Source: Ceratodon purpureus
Taxonomy: Eukaryota > Streptophyta > Bryopsida > Pseudoditrichales > Ditrichaceae
Assembly: GCA_014871385.1 (NCBI GenBank)
Contig: CM026432.1
Coordinates: forward strand, 8,610,825-8,674,824
Length of the DNA stretch: 64,000 nucleotides
Direction: 5' to 3'
Shown: positions 31,985 to 43,441 of the stretch, piece by piece
How positions within the stretch are numbered: the first letter of the stretch is position 1
How the letters are laid out: each line of letters begins with the position of its first letter
Notes under the pieces: generated by a model
Database searches by the model: none
What the model saw: the letters and a program-made list of their open reading frames with translations, nothing else
What the model was told of the DNA's origin: nothing
Position numbers and translations under genes: made by a program

Positions 31985-34492
31985 GAGAGTGAGCTGAGCG
32001 TTGAGAATGAGAAGAGCGTTGAACTCAATGGAGAATGGAATCTGTAGGAGCCTTGAAAAATGTAAAATAAAAGTAGTTCTTGAGTGTCCTCCAAGTTATC
32101 CATAATTAGACGTGACTTAGGATTCTAGAACATTCTCCATTGAGTTTTTGTGTAATATGTGCCAATGGGAATGTGTGTGTGTTGCCAAGTTGCACTTCCA
32201 GCCGTTGAATCATCTTCTCCATGATGGACCAAGTTTCTAGCGGGTGGATTTCATTTTGCTTGGTTGTATGGTTTGAGTTGATTTACGATGGTTTATTGAC
32301 ATTGAGAAGCCTGCTTCGAATTTCAATTAAACCCTTTGCCCAACTAGATTGCATGTCACCTATTTTATATCAATTACTAATGTTGAATTAAAGTTTATCT
32401 CCATTATCATTAGCTCAAAGAGTCAGATATTTAGGGGTAAATTAAAATTAATCTTTACACATTCCAACGACGTATGACCGTATGAGCATTCCAACGTGGT
32501 CACACTCGAATCAACATATAATAATTCCGAGCGAGCTCGACGTTGTTGTAAATACGTGATTCGCAATCTGCCAATTATCAGGCTAGCTAGCATCAAGATG
32601 TACATCGAAGTCTAAATTTGCAGTCGATTTTTCAGATGAAAGAGATTCAGCAAGACTAGTATTAAGCTGGTTCCTGGAATTTATCGGAACAGTCGTGAAC
32701 ATGTGAGAACAAGCACATATTATACAGCATGCCGCTCGACTTGTGAAGATCAACAGAACTTCCTATTCCCAGAAACATGATCTTCCTGAACAAATCCTGA
32801 GATTCATGATTTCTGAAACAATTAGAGCTTAATTGAGTGATCTCCCTGGAGCATATACAACGGCGGCCTCAGGCTGGTCATGAGCTAGATTAACATTGCT
32901 AGACTTATTTGAGCAACAATCGAACCCATGCCACCCACTTGTGACATGATCGTGGAGTTACATCTGAACTGTTTTATGTCGCTACCTCGATCGAAGAACT
33001 TGAAATGGACACAACTACTCACAGGCTTGAATGTAAGCGGAGTTGTAACCAGGCTCGACTTTGAAAGCTCTGCGTACACTACAAACTTAGGAAAAGTGGG
33101 GCTCTTTCATTTGAAACAACTGTGTCGCTTCTCATTCCCGAGAGAGAATTCATATTCATGCGAATAAGTATAACATTTTTGCATTCTGATTTCATTAATA
33201 TGGTACCTTATATTCTCAAAATAAGCCATCCTTTGGATCCGAAAGAGAGACACATTAATCATGAATATATGATCTCCCATATTGCAAAAATCACAGTGAT
33301 AAAAATAAAACTGGAATGTTTGTTGAATCGACTCTTTTCTTTGAAAAAATAATTTGAAGTCTAAGCCGTTACAGTTCTTTTTATCCAAGACAAACCTGAA
33401 TCTAACCCAATGTGATAAGGCAAATTTCATTTGTAATAACTTAAGTTTGAGTCAACCATCATCCTTTCCCTAGAAGAGGCATGATCGCTTGTCTACTTGA
33501 TATTGTGTATTTTGAAATTTGGTGTCAACTTTTTTCGAAGAGGAAGGTTGTCTCGTATCCAAGAGTTGGTTTATATTGGCATTGGCCAAGTCTCAACATG
33601 GTTGTTGATTTTCACTGAAGTTTGATTCATGATGATTCTCAAGAAATGTTAATGTAAAATTATGTGTTTTTGAATTGATGCATAATCACATTGAATCTTG
33701 CTTCAAACCTCTATACATCTTTCCATGGAAAGAAGATTTACGACAATATCAACACAAATTCATCCCTATTTCTTCAAAACATGCACCTCTCAAATCCTAG
33801 AGGCTAGATACATTTTTAGTGGTTGAAGTTCTCGTTGTGTGGATACCGGTATCTTGTCACGTTTCAGCGCCGCTCACTGTAGTTAATCCGGGTTCCTGAG
33901 AGCCTCAAACTTTGGTTTCTTTATTGCGGACCCCAAGTTCTTATTGAATTTGTTTTTTGAAAAATCGGGTCTACGATCCTAATTTACCGAAGGAGGCCTC
34001 TCCTTGGGATTTTAAGGGCTGATACAGTACAAATTAGGGGACAGCCTTTTAATAGCCCTCCTCTATATTTGGGCCTTCCAAGCCCCAACCAATATTGCAT
34101 TTAGTCCATCTCCGGGAGTCCATAAGAGTTTCCATGCAGTCATTTTTGAGACATAGTAGAGCCGTGAATTACGCTAGTGTTTCTGCAGCACTTCTGTGGA
34201 GGGTTTATTCATCTCTTGATATGCGTTTCATATTAGTATCTAGATATTGTTTCTTTGCAAGGAACTTGGTAATGCTGAGTTTTCCGGCCACATTGTGTCT
34301 ATATCGAGTGCTCTTCAGGGCGATACTTTAAATTGAATTGCTTCTTAAAGTTATTATCGTTCCGATTCTTCGTGAATGCATGTCACTCAACTCTCGCCAT
34401 TCACCTTGTTTGTGAGGCTCAGAGCTCAGACATGAAACCCCATGTACCCCCTTTTCTGGTAGGCATCTTTTGTACGTGACAAATCTGAGGGA
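31985..34492. other. Spacer upstream of the F-box locus
   Basis: AT-rich sequence with scattered 60-107 codon ORFs on both strands, none with motifs or splice logic. Nothing supported. Confidence 0.5.
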
Positions 34493-36052
34493 TTGATTGC
34501 TGAGGAGGCAGTAAGCTTGATGGAGATGGAAACTAATGGGAAGGCACCAAGTGACCTTCAAGTGGCCTGTGCTCTGCAAGAGAGATTGCAGAGACTCTCA
34601 GCAGGTTCAGTTTCAGGAGATGAAGTTGCCACAATGTGGAACCTTCTTGAAGTTGCTGCGCAGGAATTGGAAATTCCTGTATCTAAGATGCATCTCAAGT
34701 CTTCTAAACGACGGAAGAAGCCTATAGATACTGGAGTAGACGGCAGTAAAAGTGTTGCATGTGGACATTCGTGCTCTGTACTGCACATGGAGCTTCCGAA
34801 CTCCACACTTCGGGGCAGTCTGCCTCATGAGATCTTGTAGCTCATATTTTCTCGGCTTCCAGTGCAAGATATCCGACACCTTAGATTCCTTTCGAAGGCC
34901 TGAAAAACTATGGTTACATTTGACACAGATTTTCATCGGATCTGTGATGCGGTTCATGGGAGATTGATTGCACTCGTTACTGCGCACTCACGTAAACCTG
35001 GAACATTCTGGATTAGGGTTTTCAGCACCAAGTCCAACAGATGGGATAGCTTCGAAATTGTTATCAAACGTCCTGCATTGGCTGGACCTGTTAGGCCTAC
35101 AGCAGCTTCTAAACGGAACTCGATGACGGTGACCAAAGCAGTATGTGGAGATGGAGGGTTGGTGTGTTTTGTCTCCATTTTATATTTCAAGTCAAGTTTG
35201 AAAAAAACACGTCCCCGCCTGTTCATTACGGTTGTGAATCCTTTAACAGGGAAATCACATGAGCTGCCTCCTTTGCCTGAATTGTGTAACATCCGGATGG
35301 TGCACATGATGGTGTCGAGCGGCGAAACAAAAAGTTTTGAAGTTTTTGTTCGGGGTGACTATAAGACATCTGTACATGCTGATGATGATGACGCCGATCC
35401 AGATGACTATACAGAAACAGCAGACACAGTGGAGGTGTATGATTCTACGAAAAGATGTTGGAGAAGAGCTGAGAAACCATTGGATTTCGTGTTTGGAAGA
35501 AGATCCCACTTGAATTTATTTGAATGTCTTGCGTTTAGCAAAGGACCCGGAGCTTATAACTTTGCTGGAGGAAGATTGATAAACCTGGAAGGTTATGGGA
35601 GCCCAATATGGAAGACCAGCTATGCACATTACAAAGATCATTTTTTCGTGCTACGATTAGACACAGACGGTCCTGCGAATGAGGCGTTTGAAACCCAATC
35701 ACCCACTTATTACATTGAGGAGATTTATGTTCAAATGCCAGCAAGGAGGTGGGTGAAAGTCTGCAAGCACAGATGTGCTCCGTTTGAGCGCCCTCCGAAG
35801 AGCCCAACATTCACAATGAGACTTTGTGCATGCAGCGGTTTTCTAATGGTACTGTGCACGAGTATTCCCAAAGTATATGAAAGAGACTGTATGCGTTATG
35901 ACATCAAACTTGGATGGCTTTATGATTTATCCACACGCAAGTGGCAAGACCTTGAACTGCCAGCATTGCCATTGGGTCGGAGAACATACAATGAGAGCAA
36001 ATCACAATTTACTGTGAAAACACCAGGAGAAGAACTTACTACATATATCTAA
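34493..36052 (+). pseudogene. F-box protein gene with two in-frame stop codons
   Basis: One reading frame spans the whole interval, about 520 codons, interrupted only by TAG at 34838-34840 and TGA at 34901-34903. The F-box lies across the stops: LRGSLPHEIL, stop, LIFSRLPVQDIRHLRFLSKA, stop. The family usually has a sense residue at the first position and Trp at the second. The N-terminal part (ETNGKAPSDLQVACALQERL and on to KSSKRRKKP) and the long C-terminal part are open. The latter includes VNPLTGKSHELPPLP, TVEVYDSTKRCWRRAEKPL, RRWVKVC and LGWLYDLSTRKWQDLELP, the associated-domain pattern of plant F-box/kelch-like proteins, which act as SCF ubiquitin-ligase adaptors. No frameshift occurs. 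Read-through, an alternative start at the ATG at 34910 (lacking the F-box) or assembly error are alternatives. Confidence 0.75.
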
Positions 36053-37244
36053 GATTCCACGCATATGGTTGATTTTGTTTGCGAGCTTGAGTGGAGTGCG
36101 TAATGCGATCGGGGATCATTTCACCGGATGTGAACATGTTTAATAGCTGTTGTTTTTAATGAAGAAACTTAACTCTACTGTCAATCGCATTATTGTTGTT
36201 CCTCGATTCTTTTGGTTTCACGATCTAGACCTTTACCAGTCTGTCCCGTGTCTGCATTGTCTGTAGTTGCTGCCATGATTTAGAAGATGCTTGTGTGTGC
36301 CCTGAAGGACTTCGAGAATCGCATCATCTAAGTGTACCATCAATCCTAATTGAAACGTACTGGGAAAGCAGTCACAATGTTTATTCTTCGTTGAGCTGTT
36401 TGATACGCATGCACAGAAACACAGAACATCCGCAGAAGGATTTAACACCAGAAGGCTCAGCTTATGAATTTAGTTACCATGTTCAAAACGCGAAATAGAC
36501 TGACAAGGCTTTGACTTGCAGATCAAACATGAATAGATCTTGTAATGCTCAATTGGACCTATCGTGTGTCTAATGGAAAGGGTTTAGAAAGGAATAAGGG
36601 TGCTCACATGTGACTCAGTTGTAAAGGGTGCTCACATGTAAGTTGTAACTCAGTTCTGGAAAAAAGTGGATTATATACTGCTAAATTATAAACGAAGCTG
36701 TAAACTTCAAACTTAGAGAACTCATGATCGACACATTCTCTTCAATCTGTCTCGCAACAGGTTACAGATTGACTGGTTAGTGGCAAGACTAATTAAAATA
36801 AATACTCCTCAACCCCTAGTTAACACTCATAAACCCCTAGTTTACAATCACTGACCCCTAGTGATTAACACTCGGTGACCCCTCATGAATCCCCGAGTTA
36901 GAAAAGAAGAAAAACATCTCCGCAAAGAAAACGTGGGAATGACAAGCATCAAATCACAACCGACATCATCTCGACCGAAGCACGTCGCGACTCGCAACAA
37001 CCGCGCATAAAACCAGAAAGTATCTAAGTACGCAACCAATGAGGAACCAAAACTCACTCTGGGATCCACCTTATCTACACACAAAATATTCATGTAATAT
37101 ACGTCCTGCAGACAAACAGCATTGGAAAGATGAAATGAATCCAGCAAACCTTCACATCGTTACTTAGGCTTCATCCACGTCGCAATCGTCACAATTCAAA
37201 TTTCCAACTTAGAATGCTCATCTGTACTTCGACAGCAATAATGT
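36053..37244. other. Spacer with short ACCCCTAGT repeats
   Basis: At about 36808-36885 an ACCCCTAGT...AACACTC theme recurs three to four times with a spacing of about 22-26 bp. No gene was supported; a minus-strand ORF of 99 codons at 36848-37147 lacks motifs. Confidence 0.45.
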
Positions 37245-37442
37245 ATCTGCAAATCCTGCCCTTGTCTGCATTTCTAATACAAGCTTTGCAAGCAAGCACG
37301 TATAATTGTGTACACTCAGGTCTGAGACATTCGAAATAAACCATCACCATTGCCACTACGTGCCTCGGATTATAATACATAAGTGTGATTACATTCAGAG
37401 CCTGTCATTCGACCGAGTCGACAAAGTGGAGAAGTGTAGACT

Positions 37443-37487
37443 CACTTTAATGTAAAGTGGGTCGATTACTTGCAAGACAAGTAATCG
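37443..37487. promoter_or_regulatory. Paired palindromes upstream of the TFIIS-N-like gene
   Basis: CACTTTA-ATG-TAAAGTG (37443-37459) and CGATTACTTG-CAAGA-CAAGTAATCG (37463-37487) are perfect inverted repeats four bases apart, 170-214 bp before the ATG. Both are retained in unit 2 (from about 42721). They may be transcription-factor sites or a 5' leader hairpin; function inferred only. Confidence 0.45.
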
Positions 37488-37656
37488 TCTTGAGAAGCCT
37501 CCCACTCTTACATTCGATCTCAAATCCCATGTGTAGATAAACACCGTTTTCCTTTGCGACTATTCCATTCCGACATTGTTTCCTCAGCCTCGTCTCTGTA
37601 CCTCCATACTCTCTGCCTTTGTGCATTCACTTGCTTTGTTTGCAAATTCAACTACA

Positions 37657-38163
37657 ATGGCGCCGATCTACCAATTCGAACTTGAGGACGGCGAGATTAT
37701 GGAGAAGAAGGAAGTCATAAAGACTCTGGACGAATTGTGCGCATCCCCGAAAGGAGGCGCAGCAACAGAATACATGGAGCTATTGGTGTACAGTCTAAAG
37801 ACCGGGAGTATCATCAACCAGTCTATGGTGCTCAAGGCGCTTGTGGAGACCAAGCATATGTCTCTACTAAAAGCCATTGCCAAACCAAAGAACCTGCACA
37901 TTCTTTCATCAATATTGATCATGCACCAAAATTGCTATCACACGACTCCCGTCCTCCGCAACACTTTGCGTTTACTTCAGCGCTTGGACAAGTACAAAGT
38001 GCTTCGAGGCACCGACCTTGCCTGCACTCACAAGTTCTGTACACACATGTTCTCAAAGATCCTCTTCAACTTGACCAACCACTCGGATCATGAAGTTCGG
38101 ATCCTAGCCTCCTCCTTTCAAAAGCTAAGGTTTAGCATACCTAAAGACAAATGCATCAATTAG
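37657..38163 (+). CDS. TFIIS N-terminal (LW/TFS2N)-like domain protein, unit 1
   Basis: 168 aa from the ATG in the context ACAATGGCG; an in-frame ATG at 37576 would add 27 hydrophobic residues of doubtful use. The product starts MAPIYQFELEDGEIMEKKEV. The region from about residue 75 to 160 has TLRLLQRLDKYKVLRGTDLA, then FSKILFNLTNHSDHEVRILA and SSFQKLR. That is the helix pattern and the closing H-S-D-x-E-V-R-x-L-A signature of the TFIIS N-terminal/Med26 domain found in elongation factors. No zinc ribbon follows. The ORF stops shortly after the domain. An acidic open stretch at 38729-38824 could be a further exon by alternative splicing. The role is probably protein-protein contact in transcription, inferred from the domain. 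Confidence 0.65.
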   Translation: MAPIYQFELEDGEIMEKKEVIKTLDELCASPKGGAATEYMELLVYSLKTGSIINQSMVLKALVETKHMSLLKAIAKPKNLHILSSILIMHQNCYHTTPVLRNTLRLLQRLDKYKVLRGTDLACTHKFCTHMFSKILFNLTNHSDHEVRILASSFQKLRFSIPKDKCIN

Positions 38164-41100
38164 ATTTGGAGGGATGTGTACAGGCATTCGGAAAAACATC
38201 TATAAATACTCTTGATCAATTATATCCAAGCATACTTGTAAATAAATTTCACAATATATTATACTTGTAAATACATTTGACAAAATACACTTGTAAGACA
38301 TCTGAAATAGGAGTACAATTTTCTAGGCACATTTTCCAGCGGTGTTCTGTCTCCAAACATACTGTCAATCTGCGTATCTTACAGACAGACACAAACGCTG
38401 AATTTAAACTAACAGAACACAAACAGTTACCAGGTGCACACATGTACTTGCATCAAAGGAAATGGAGAAACCACAATCATGAAACTGTAACTGCTTCGTC
38501 GCATGATCTCTGCTCATGACGTGAGATGTAGACACCTTACCGGACAAGGGTCGGGAATATTGTTTTCTACAGTAGAAACAGGAGGCTGTAAAAGACGTAC
38601 CTGCATGCACCACGTTTCCATGTTAATCAAGCTTGAAGGTGAGAACTGAGACCAAGCCGATGTTGCTCATAAAAGGAGAAGAGTCTTGCAGGTGTTGCTC
38701 ATGAAGCATAGAATTGGTGATGCAGTGATCGAGCGAAAATGATTCCGATGAAGTTCCCAGTGAACATAATGGTGATGATCAGGATGTCTTGGAGCTCAGT
38801 GTCAAAGAAAACGATGATGATTGAAACACAATTCACTAGGATGCAAGCGTGGGCATTTTAAGAACATTGATCTCATAGAACAAAAATCTTTATAATACTC
38901 TAGAATAGATTGCAAAGCAGATTATAGAATTGCCCCGAATTCAACCACAGTGTACTCAAATTCTAGCACAGATGTAGAATGATTCTAAGCACTGCCTTCT
39001 AGCTAGATTCTCAAGCAAAAATTGTACACACAGAGACACACAATAAGGGACTTCATCTGATTCACTCAAATTTGAATGCAACATAATTTTAAACCACAAA
39101 TTTGACATCGATCAACCAGAGTGTGTGAGTTTCTGATTGCATTGCAGGCTCTTGTGGAACATCTCAACCATGGCGGCGTTCTTCTTTATGAGCTGATAAA
39201 TATTCTATAATGTCATATATAAAACCAATTATGAAAGAAATAGTATGAGTTTGAAGAAAAAGTCAGTTGAAGGGAATACTTCATTTTTTTATAGAGAATA
39301 TAATGAATTTCATTAAATTTAAATTCGAATTTTTATTTAAATGAACAATGTGAATCAAATATATTGGTGATTTATATTTTATTATATTTTAGGCACTAAA
39401 TTCATCAATAAAATTCCATAAACTTTGGATATTCAATGTAGTTTAAACTTAGAATTTTCTGACAAACTTGTCGTTTAATTATTGATCTTCCATTAAAACT
39501 ATCATCTTTGTTGTATAGCCACCACATCTCAACCAAATTAATGTACATTTTGGCTCACAAACCTTGTCTAATGGCAACCGCAATGGATTCTAAATCTTAT
39601 AATTTATAAACCACCTAAAAAATCCTTATTGCTACTAGAAGGGTAACGAACTCCAAAAATTTACCATTTTGAATTGAGAACTTGATTAAGCAAGACTAAA
39701 ATATATTTGAGTAAAATCAATTTGTCTTTGAGAGAATTTAAGAACTCACTATGAACCATATGAAAAATTATGTTCCTTTCTATCTATTTATATGCATAAA
39801 AAATAGCTAAAAGCAGAAGGAATTTAATTCTTCCAAAACATTCAAATTTTCTTCCTTGTCATTTTTCCTTCTATATGTCTCTAATCAAAGGAAAAGAAAT
39901 AAGCGGCTAACGACAAGTGCCTTTACCCATATAGTAAATATAATATACTATATTAAGACATCTTCAAGAAAATTCAAAGCATAGATGGAAACACTTCATA
40001 TATAATAGCATCTTGCAAAGAAAGAGGTGACAAGGCAGAATTTGAAATTCATTGGAGTAAAGACTTCAAATTTTTGATAAATAAAGTGCCAACTTGAAAC
40101 TCAAGACTCTACTAGAGACCATGACAACTCTGATACACACACAAAATGGTATCTTTGGCCTAAAGATACCTCTCCAATGCGTGCTTATTTCAAGGACTTC
40201 AAAAGGATATCACGATGGCCATATCAAAATCAAGAATCCAAATTTAAATTATAAGATACATCACAAAATACCATCCATACGAAACCAAGCAACAACCACC
40301 ACACTAAAAGAAATAAAAGAGAGGAAATACTCAATCAATATACAAAACCATCAAATCCAAAAAGTCAAAACATCAAATCCAAAAAGTCAAGACATCAAAA
40401 TTGAATCATCACAGAACTATATAATCTAACCACAAATGATTACAATGGCCACATTTAAACACTTAGTGAGTGACAAAACTTGCAACATGCCCAAAGTACA
40501 AAAACCCTGTCAAAATCTAATGTGTGAAATATTGTTGAATACATGCTACCAAAAACAAAAGCATGGGTGTTAGTAAATTCCAACTAGATTCTAATATATG
40601 ACCAAGTCCAAAATAATCCGCATATGTCTGGAAGTAGTAGAATGTTGTTCCATTGCGAGCAAGGCTATTTCTCTTCTAGTAAAATAACCACCATAGACTT
40701 GAATACCTACTTCTCCATTCACATGTTTTTCATGAATCATTAATACAAAAGTACGAGCGTAACCATCAAGAACCTCCGCTATTAAAAAACCTTCCTTCAA
40801 ACCTTTAAATTGCTCTTCTACAGCCTACAAAACCATTACAATATTCAAATCATAAGCAAATAAAACACTATTTTTAGTCAAATCTATAATATATGATAAA
40901 GCCACTCGTTCCAAATCCTTATAATACAACAAAAAAACACACGTACTAATTAAACTAAAAAGCTATATAGCACAAACTCAAAGGATCCGCCCACAAACTA
41001 GAATCCTAACCATAAAACAAAACCTAATATACAAAAAACTAATAAAGAAGATACATATATGGGTATCCATACAAACATATACCCCACTGTCCTACATCCA

Positions 41101-42934
41101 TGTGTGAAGACAAGTCCATAGAATCAAAAAACTAGACCTCACAATAACCTCACATAATTGATCGCCGACAATTATGCTCCCCACAAGTAATATGGTTATA
41201 TTGGCAACTTAAAATGTAAACAAGCATATAGATATATTAAACCAAAAAAAGACAAAACAACAAGGCTAGATGGAATATGTCAAACAACACAAAAAGACAT
41301 TTATTCAATACAAACACGAAACTAGAACATAGCTTACTCTAGATAACACTACTCAATGTCAAGCACTTGGGAATTTTGCACCATATGGTATAAGTGCAAA
41401 TACAAAGGCTTTAAAACTCGAGCATTTGTATCAAATAGGAGCACTTACGAGCTTTGCACGATTCCTTAGTTCTGTCAAATCTCTAGATAAAAAAAAAAAA
41501 AAATTTGCCTACAATAAAAAACAATTTATTTATAGTAAAAAATTCTATTCATAACAAATAAAAGTCACAGACACTAAATATAATTCATGCACAATAAATA
41601 TATTTCCCACACAAAAATACAATATGTCTAAGGTAGATATAATTCATGTATGATGAATATAATAATTTGCATTTAGCAAATACCATAACATTATAGCATG
41701 TTCGCCATCTTGCGAACAATTATTCTTTGAAGTAGTACGGTTTGCCTCTCAAAAATTGAATTCCTCAATTTTTGGGTTTTAGCAAAAAATCAATAAAAAT
41801 GAACCAAAATGGCTTAGAAATAACAACATATAATTGCAAAAACTAATTTATTGTTAATTTGTTTTTTTTTTTTTTTTTTTTATTGTTTTTGTGATTTTAT
41901 GATTATTACATTTTTAATCTTTAGAATTATTTTTGGACTAACGTACTATGGTACTATGGTATAAATCACCTAAGGTAAATAAAATTCAATAGCCAATAAA
42001 GACTATTCCAAAAGTCACATGGCCTATTATCATTGGATATAAAATTTCAAACTTTTGAAGACTTTGCACATAAAAACCTCCTGGGTAAGGTAAAAGGTCA
42101 TATTTTTGACCGGGTTGTATACCCAACCCTTCCTATTCTGGATCTTGGTTCCAAATATCACCTAATCTACTTCCAGAAAGTGTCCCAAGAGTGCTCTAAT
42201 TCCATCCATGCCATAGAAATTTGAGTGCTTCTAATTGGTGCAGAAGTTCTTTATTTTCAGAATCCAAGCTAACCATGACCTTATGGTTAGTTAATGGTCA
42301 CTTCATGCTTACTGACTTAAAAATTCATAGAAAATTGTAGAAATGCTCAAAAATTGTAGAAACACATTTTTGAGGGGATGCTTTTGCACTAACTTTACGG
42401 AGCTTTCAAAAATAATAAGCTTTTTCTTTCATACGTCTGTCTTATCAAAGCAATTGCACAAACAATCCAGCGGCTATGAGTTTGCCGAGCCTATATCAAC
42501 AGGCCAGTGCGCTTCAACAACATCTGCAAATCCTGCCCTTGTCTGCATTTCTAATACAAGCTTTGACAAACAAGCACGTATAATTGTGTACACTTAGGTC
42601 TGAGACATTCGAAATAAACCATCACCATTGCCACTACGTGCCTCGGATTATAATACATAAGTGTGATTACATTCAGAGCCTGTCATTCGACCGAGTCGAC
42701 AAAGTGGAGAAGTGTAGACTCACTTTAATGTAAAGTGGGTCGATTACTTGCAAGACAAGTAATCGTCTTGAGAAGCCTCCCACTCTTACATTCGATCTCA
42801 AATCCCATGTGTAGATAAACACCGTTTTCCTTTGCGACTATTCCATTCCGACATTGTTTCCTCAGCCTCGTCTCTGTACCTCCATACTCTCTGCCTTTGT
42901 GCATTCACTTGCTTTGTTTGCAAATTCAACTACA

Positions 42935-43441
42935 ATGGCGCCGATCTACCAATTCGAACTTGAGGACGGCGAGATTATGGAGAAGAAGGAAGTCATAAAG
43001 ACTCTGGACGAATTGTGCGCATCCCCGAAAGGAGGCGCAGCAACAGAATACATGGAGCTGTTGGTGTACAGTCTAAAGACCGGGAGTATCATCAACCAGT
43101 CTATGGTGCTCAAGGCGCTTGTGGAGACCAAGCATATGTCTCTACTAAAAGCCATTGCCAAACCAAAGAACCTGCACATTCTTTCATCAATATTGATCAT
43201 GCACCAAAATTGCTATCACACGACTCCCGTCCTCCGCAACACTTTGCGTTTACTTCAGCGCTTGGACAAGTACAAAGTGCTTCGAGGCACCGACCTTGCC
43301 TGCACTCACAAGTTCTGTACACACATGTTCTCAAAGATCCTCTTCAACTTGACCAACCACTCGGATCATGAAGTTCGGATCCTAGCCTCCTCCTTTCAAA
43401 AGCTAAGGTTTAGCATACCTAAAGACAAATGCATCAATTAG
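42935..43441 (+). CDS. TFIIS N-terminal-like domain protein, unit 2
   Basis: Encodes a protein identical to the unit 1 copy; the only coding difference I see is a silent CTA to CTG change (37782 versus 43060). At least 400 bp upstream and well over 1 kb downstream are also nearly identical, so both copies probably keep the same regulation. The near-absence of changes implies a recent duplication, gene conversion or an assembly duplicate; the unit 2-specific insertions speak against pure assembly error. Confidence 0.65.
   Translation: MAPIYQFELEDGEIMEKKEVIKTLDELCASPKGGAATEYMELLVYSLKTGSIINQSMVLKALVETKHMSLLKAIAKPKNLHILSSILIMHQNCYHTTPVLRNTLRLLQRLDKYKVLRGTDLACTHKFCTHMFSKILFNLTNHSDHEVRILASSFQKLRFSIPKDKCIN

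Larger units (their letters stand above)
37245..42440 (+). repeat. Segmental tandem duplication, unit 1
   Basis: From CTGCAAATCCTGCCCTTGTC at 37245 the sequence matches unit 2 starting at 42523, offset 5278 bp, with few differences through at least 40640. Similarity then continues with more indels to about 42440. About 80 bp unlike unit 2 separates the two units. It contains one gene and long AT-rich non-coding sequence. Confidence 0.95.

Noticed and set aside
40591..40800. Minus-strand ORF in duplication unit 1 (EVGIQVYGGYFTRREIALLA)
   Set aside because: Protein-like locally, but disrupted in unit 2 by the Mutator-like insertion and further changes, and I recognise no family; at best an old fragment.
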